From the NCBI GenBank assembly GCA_900708905.1, contig CAADRB010000013.1, positions 841,586 to 905,585 of the forward strand: 64,000 bases of DNA, read 5' to 3'. Below, piece after piece: positions 62,501-64,000 of this stretch. Positions within the stretch are counted from its first letter, which is position 1. Each line of letters begins with the position of its first letter. Origin of the DNA: Hymenolepis diminuta (Eukaryota > Platyhelminthes > Cestoda > Cyclophyllidea > Hymenolepididae). Below the pieces are notes generated by a model that searched no databases, had not been told where the DNA came from, and worked only from the letters and a program-made list of their open reading frames with translations. Both the position numbers and the translations under genes were made by a program.

Positions 62501-63867
62501 AATAAAAGATAGGGATAAGAGCTTATTTTTATAGAATAGAACGTAAGATTCACGTTGATTAATTTTAACAAAGACGTTGTCAGCATAGTGAAGCTAGCTA
62601 ATCTCTTATAAAAATGTGGAACTGCTAATTCAATCGGTCGACATGCTATGAACACTTCAATGTTGAAATATTAATACGAGGTAGATAATCCCATTCTCCC
62701 AAAATTTGAATGAGGTAAACCCTTAAAGTTCTAATATTATTATCTACTACTATTCAGTTAGTAGTAAATAATAAAATTGAATTAATCTGCAACCACTAAA
62801 TACCAAATTTGATCAATTTTTGAGACCATTTTGCTGCTTCCACACAATAATAAAATATAACACTTTTGCTTCATCATGAGTACTTATAATAATATCATAA
62901 TATATAAAATGATATAAATGATCAATTTTTACGCAAATTAAGAGATATCAGCTCTCAGCTGCTATTAAAACACCAAACAGCGTAAAAATATTTGAAAATT
63001 TTTATCAGTTAATAGCATTTGAACGGGATACATACTCCAGAAAGGGATATTCAGCTACCTCGGATAAATCGTGCACTGTACAAGGATATTCATTAATTTA
63101 AATAAACAACTTAATATGATATTTTTCAATGCAAAGGGGAAGAAAAACATGCAATAATTTTCATATGTTCATTTTTTGACAATAATGAAGTCAAGAATCT
63201 TAATTTATTTGAAACCTGATAGAATTGAGTTGCCTGTTTTCTCATGTGTGGCAGTATTTTGTAATATCCAAAAGTTTCAAAACAAAATCTTCGTACTTTG
63301 ATCCATGCGTTTCTTTGCGAGTTCATATTAATGATGTTCAGAACTTGTTGACCAGTTAATGTAATTCATATAACTATAAAGAGGTGGATTATACCACACA
63401 TAACAGAGCACATTAGAGTACAATCAAGGAAAACAAACACAAAATAACTCGTTTTAAAGATGGAAATTATTGAAAAAATATTAAAAAATTTATTACGTAA
63501 CTGGGGGAAATGTCGCAGTGATTTTTTCAGATTTTATTTATTTTTATATTTCGCATAACTAATAAACTCCCTCTTATTTTAGATAAACATCCCAGTTCTG
63601 GTAGTTGTTCTCACATATATATTTATCACATATAAAAGGAATCAAAAACAACGGAAACAGACTCTGAAAGCCCAAGCATTGATTTGGCTTATTTTGATGC
63701 CTCTGGCATTTATCTACGGCTTCACCCACATAGGTGAGGTAAAAAGTTGGTATCGAATTGGAACAGATACAGCCTACTTTATTTACTTATCAGTAGCACC
63801 TATTTTTTGCGCTTCCATATTGACTGTACTTTCAGATTTTGCTGAATATAATCAACGCCCCAAATGA
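53572..63867 (+). CDS. PIGN: GPI ethanolamine phosphate transferase 1 (PIG-N/Mcd4)
   Basis: PIGN adds ethanolamine phosphate to the first mannose of GPI precursors in the ER. Exons: 53572-53795, 54797-54918, 54955-55154, 56007-56277, 58386-58558, 58602-58694, 58734-58903, 58973-59118, 59391-59655 (end uncertain), 59678-59759, 61092-61183, 61223-61298, 61343-61402, 61504-61559, 62362-62419 and 63583-63867; about 790 residues (human 931). An N-terminal signal anchor (residues 10-25) precedes a lumenal alkaline-phosphatase-fold domain. Its metal and nucleophile residues are visible: Asp56 (LISIDG), Thr93 in APTETRPRH, Asp216 and His220 in VDDAGHHG, Asp266/His267 in TADHG, and His275 in GGHGG. 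FVPFFAWGAGI follows. The remaining exons encode hydrophobic segments matching the PIGN membrane domain, ending PLAFIYGFTHIGEVKSWYRI. Shortness may reflect missed exons in the 1.3-kb intron. Confidence 0.92.
53796..54796 (+). other. PIGN intron 1, 1.0 kb
   Basis: GTGAGT donor, AAAAAG acceptor, phase 2, joining SFL through a split Met codon to RMAETKG. Nothing else is recognised. Confidence 0.75.
55155..56006 (+). other. PIGN intron 3, 0.85 kb
   Basis: GTTAGT donor, TTTAG acceptor, phase 0. No gene or repeat is seen. Confidence 0.75.
56278..58385 (+). other. PIGN intron 4, 2.1 kb
   Basis: Interrupts the active site between the TADHG and GHGG motifs. The part at about 57580-58060 is less AT-rich than its surroundings and may be a repeat remnant. 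No gene is seen. Confidence 0.7.
59119..59390 (+). other. PIGN intron 8
   Basis: GTAAAA donor, TTGTAG acceptor, phase 1. AT-rich, nothing else is seen. Confidence 0.7.
59760..61091 (+). other. PIGN intron, 1.3 kb
   Basis: Lies in the membrane-domain part of the gene. I could not recognise further exons, though the short total protein length leaves room for one. Confidence 0.55.
62420..63582 (+). other. PIGN last intron, 1.2 kb
   Basis: GTAAGT donor after TPML, TTTTAG acceptor before INIPVLVV. No other feature is seen. Confidence 0.75.
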
Positions 63868-64000
63868 AGATCATATTTTGACGAATGAAAATTATTTTAT
63901 TTTATTTATGAACATTCGTACCTAATTATTTTTTTCAAAGCAATTTGTTCGTAAAACACTGAAGGCATGAACGTGGCAATAGTACCTATTTTTACTGCTC

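Noticed and set aside
53572..63867. Assignment to PIGG or PIGO instead of PIGN
   Set aside because: GHGG context resembles those enzymes, but the TETRPRH block, the residues before it and the C-terminal membrane block match PIGN better.
1..64000. CRISPR arrays, bacterial operons or prophage
   Set aside because: No regularly spaced repeats, ribosome binding sites or prokaryotic gene packing; all recognised genes are spliced animal genes.

Overview
The window is eukaryotic nuclear DNA. It is AT-rich, and its eight recognisable genes are all split by introns with GT...AG borders. Intron sizes are strongly bimodal: many are only 30-42 bp, while others in the same genes reach 2-6.6 kb. That pattern, the flatworm-like divergence of otherwise conserved animal proteins, and a mariner element suggest a parasitic flatworm, most likely a cestode. 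The species cannot be fixed from sequence alone. Three runs of N (445, 502 and 18 bp) mark a draft assembly.

Layout: 1965-8564 (+) holds the 3' part of a HIP1/Sla2-type endocytic adaptor (coiled coil plus I/LWEQ actin-binding domain). 9740-10962 is a decayed mariner copy with 30-bp terminal inverted repeats and a TA target duplication. 13935-15664 (-) is SNW1/SKIP (spliceosome and transcription coregulator), head to head with ST7 at 16031-30037 (+) across 366 bp. 31751-35287 (+) is a double-RGS protein of the AKAP10 type. 38007-38932 (+) is the exosome cap subunit EXOSC1/CSL4. 43001-50593 (+) is a WD40-FYVE protein (WDFY1/2). 50914-51678 (-) is UQCC1/CBP3, the complex III assembly factor, convergent with WDFY. 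53572-63867 (+) is PIGN, the GPI ethanolamine-phosphate transferase 1.

The genes are unrelated housekeeping and trafficking functions (endocytosis, splicing, RNA decay, endosomal signalling, mitochondrial assembly, GPI anchor synthesis), with no sign of an operon or a dedicated gene cluster. Between and inside them lie at least three families of short interspersed repeats, one with a tRNA-like head.

The observations most worth checking are structural: a GC-AG intron in ST7, two splice junctions (AKAP10, PIGN) where homology and frame demand a non-standard or extremely short intron, a 147-nt in-frame insertion in EXOSC1 flanked by GT/AG and a short direct repeat, and an AKAP10 homologue that seems to lack the PKA-anchoring tail. 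I found no convincing new multi-gene system. All exon borders were read by eye from frame, splice consensus and remembered family sequences, without transcript data.
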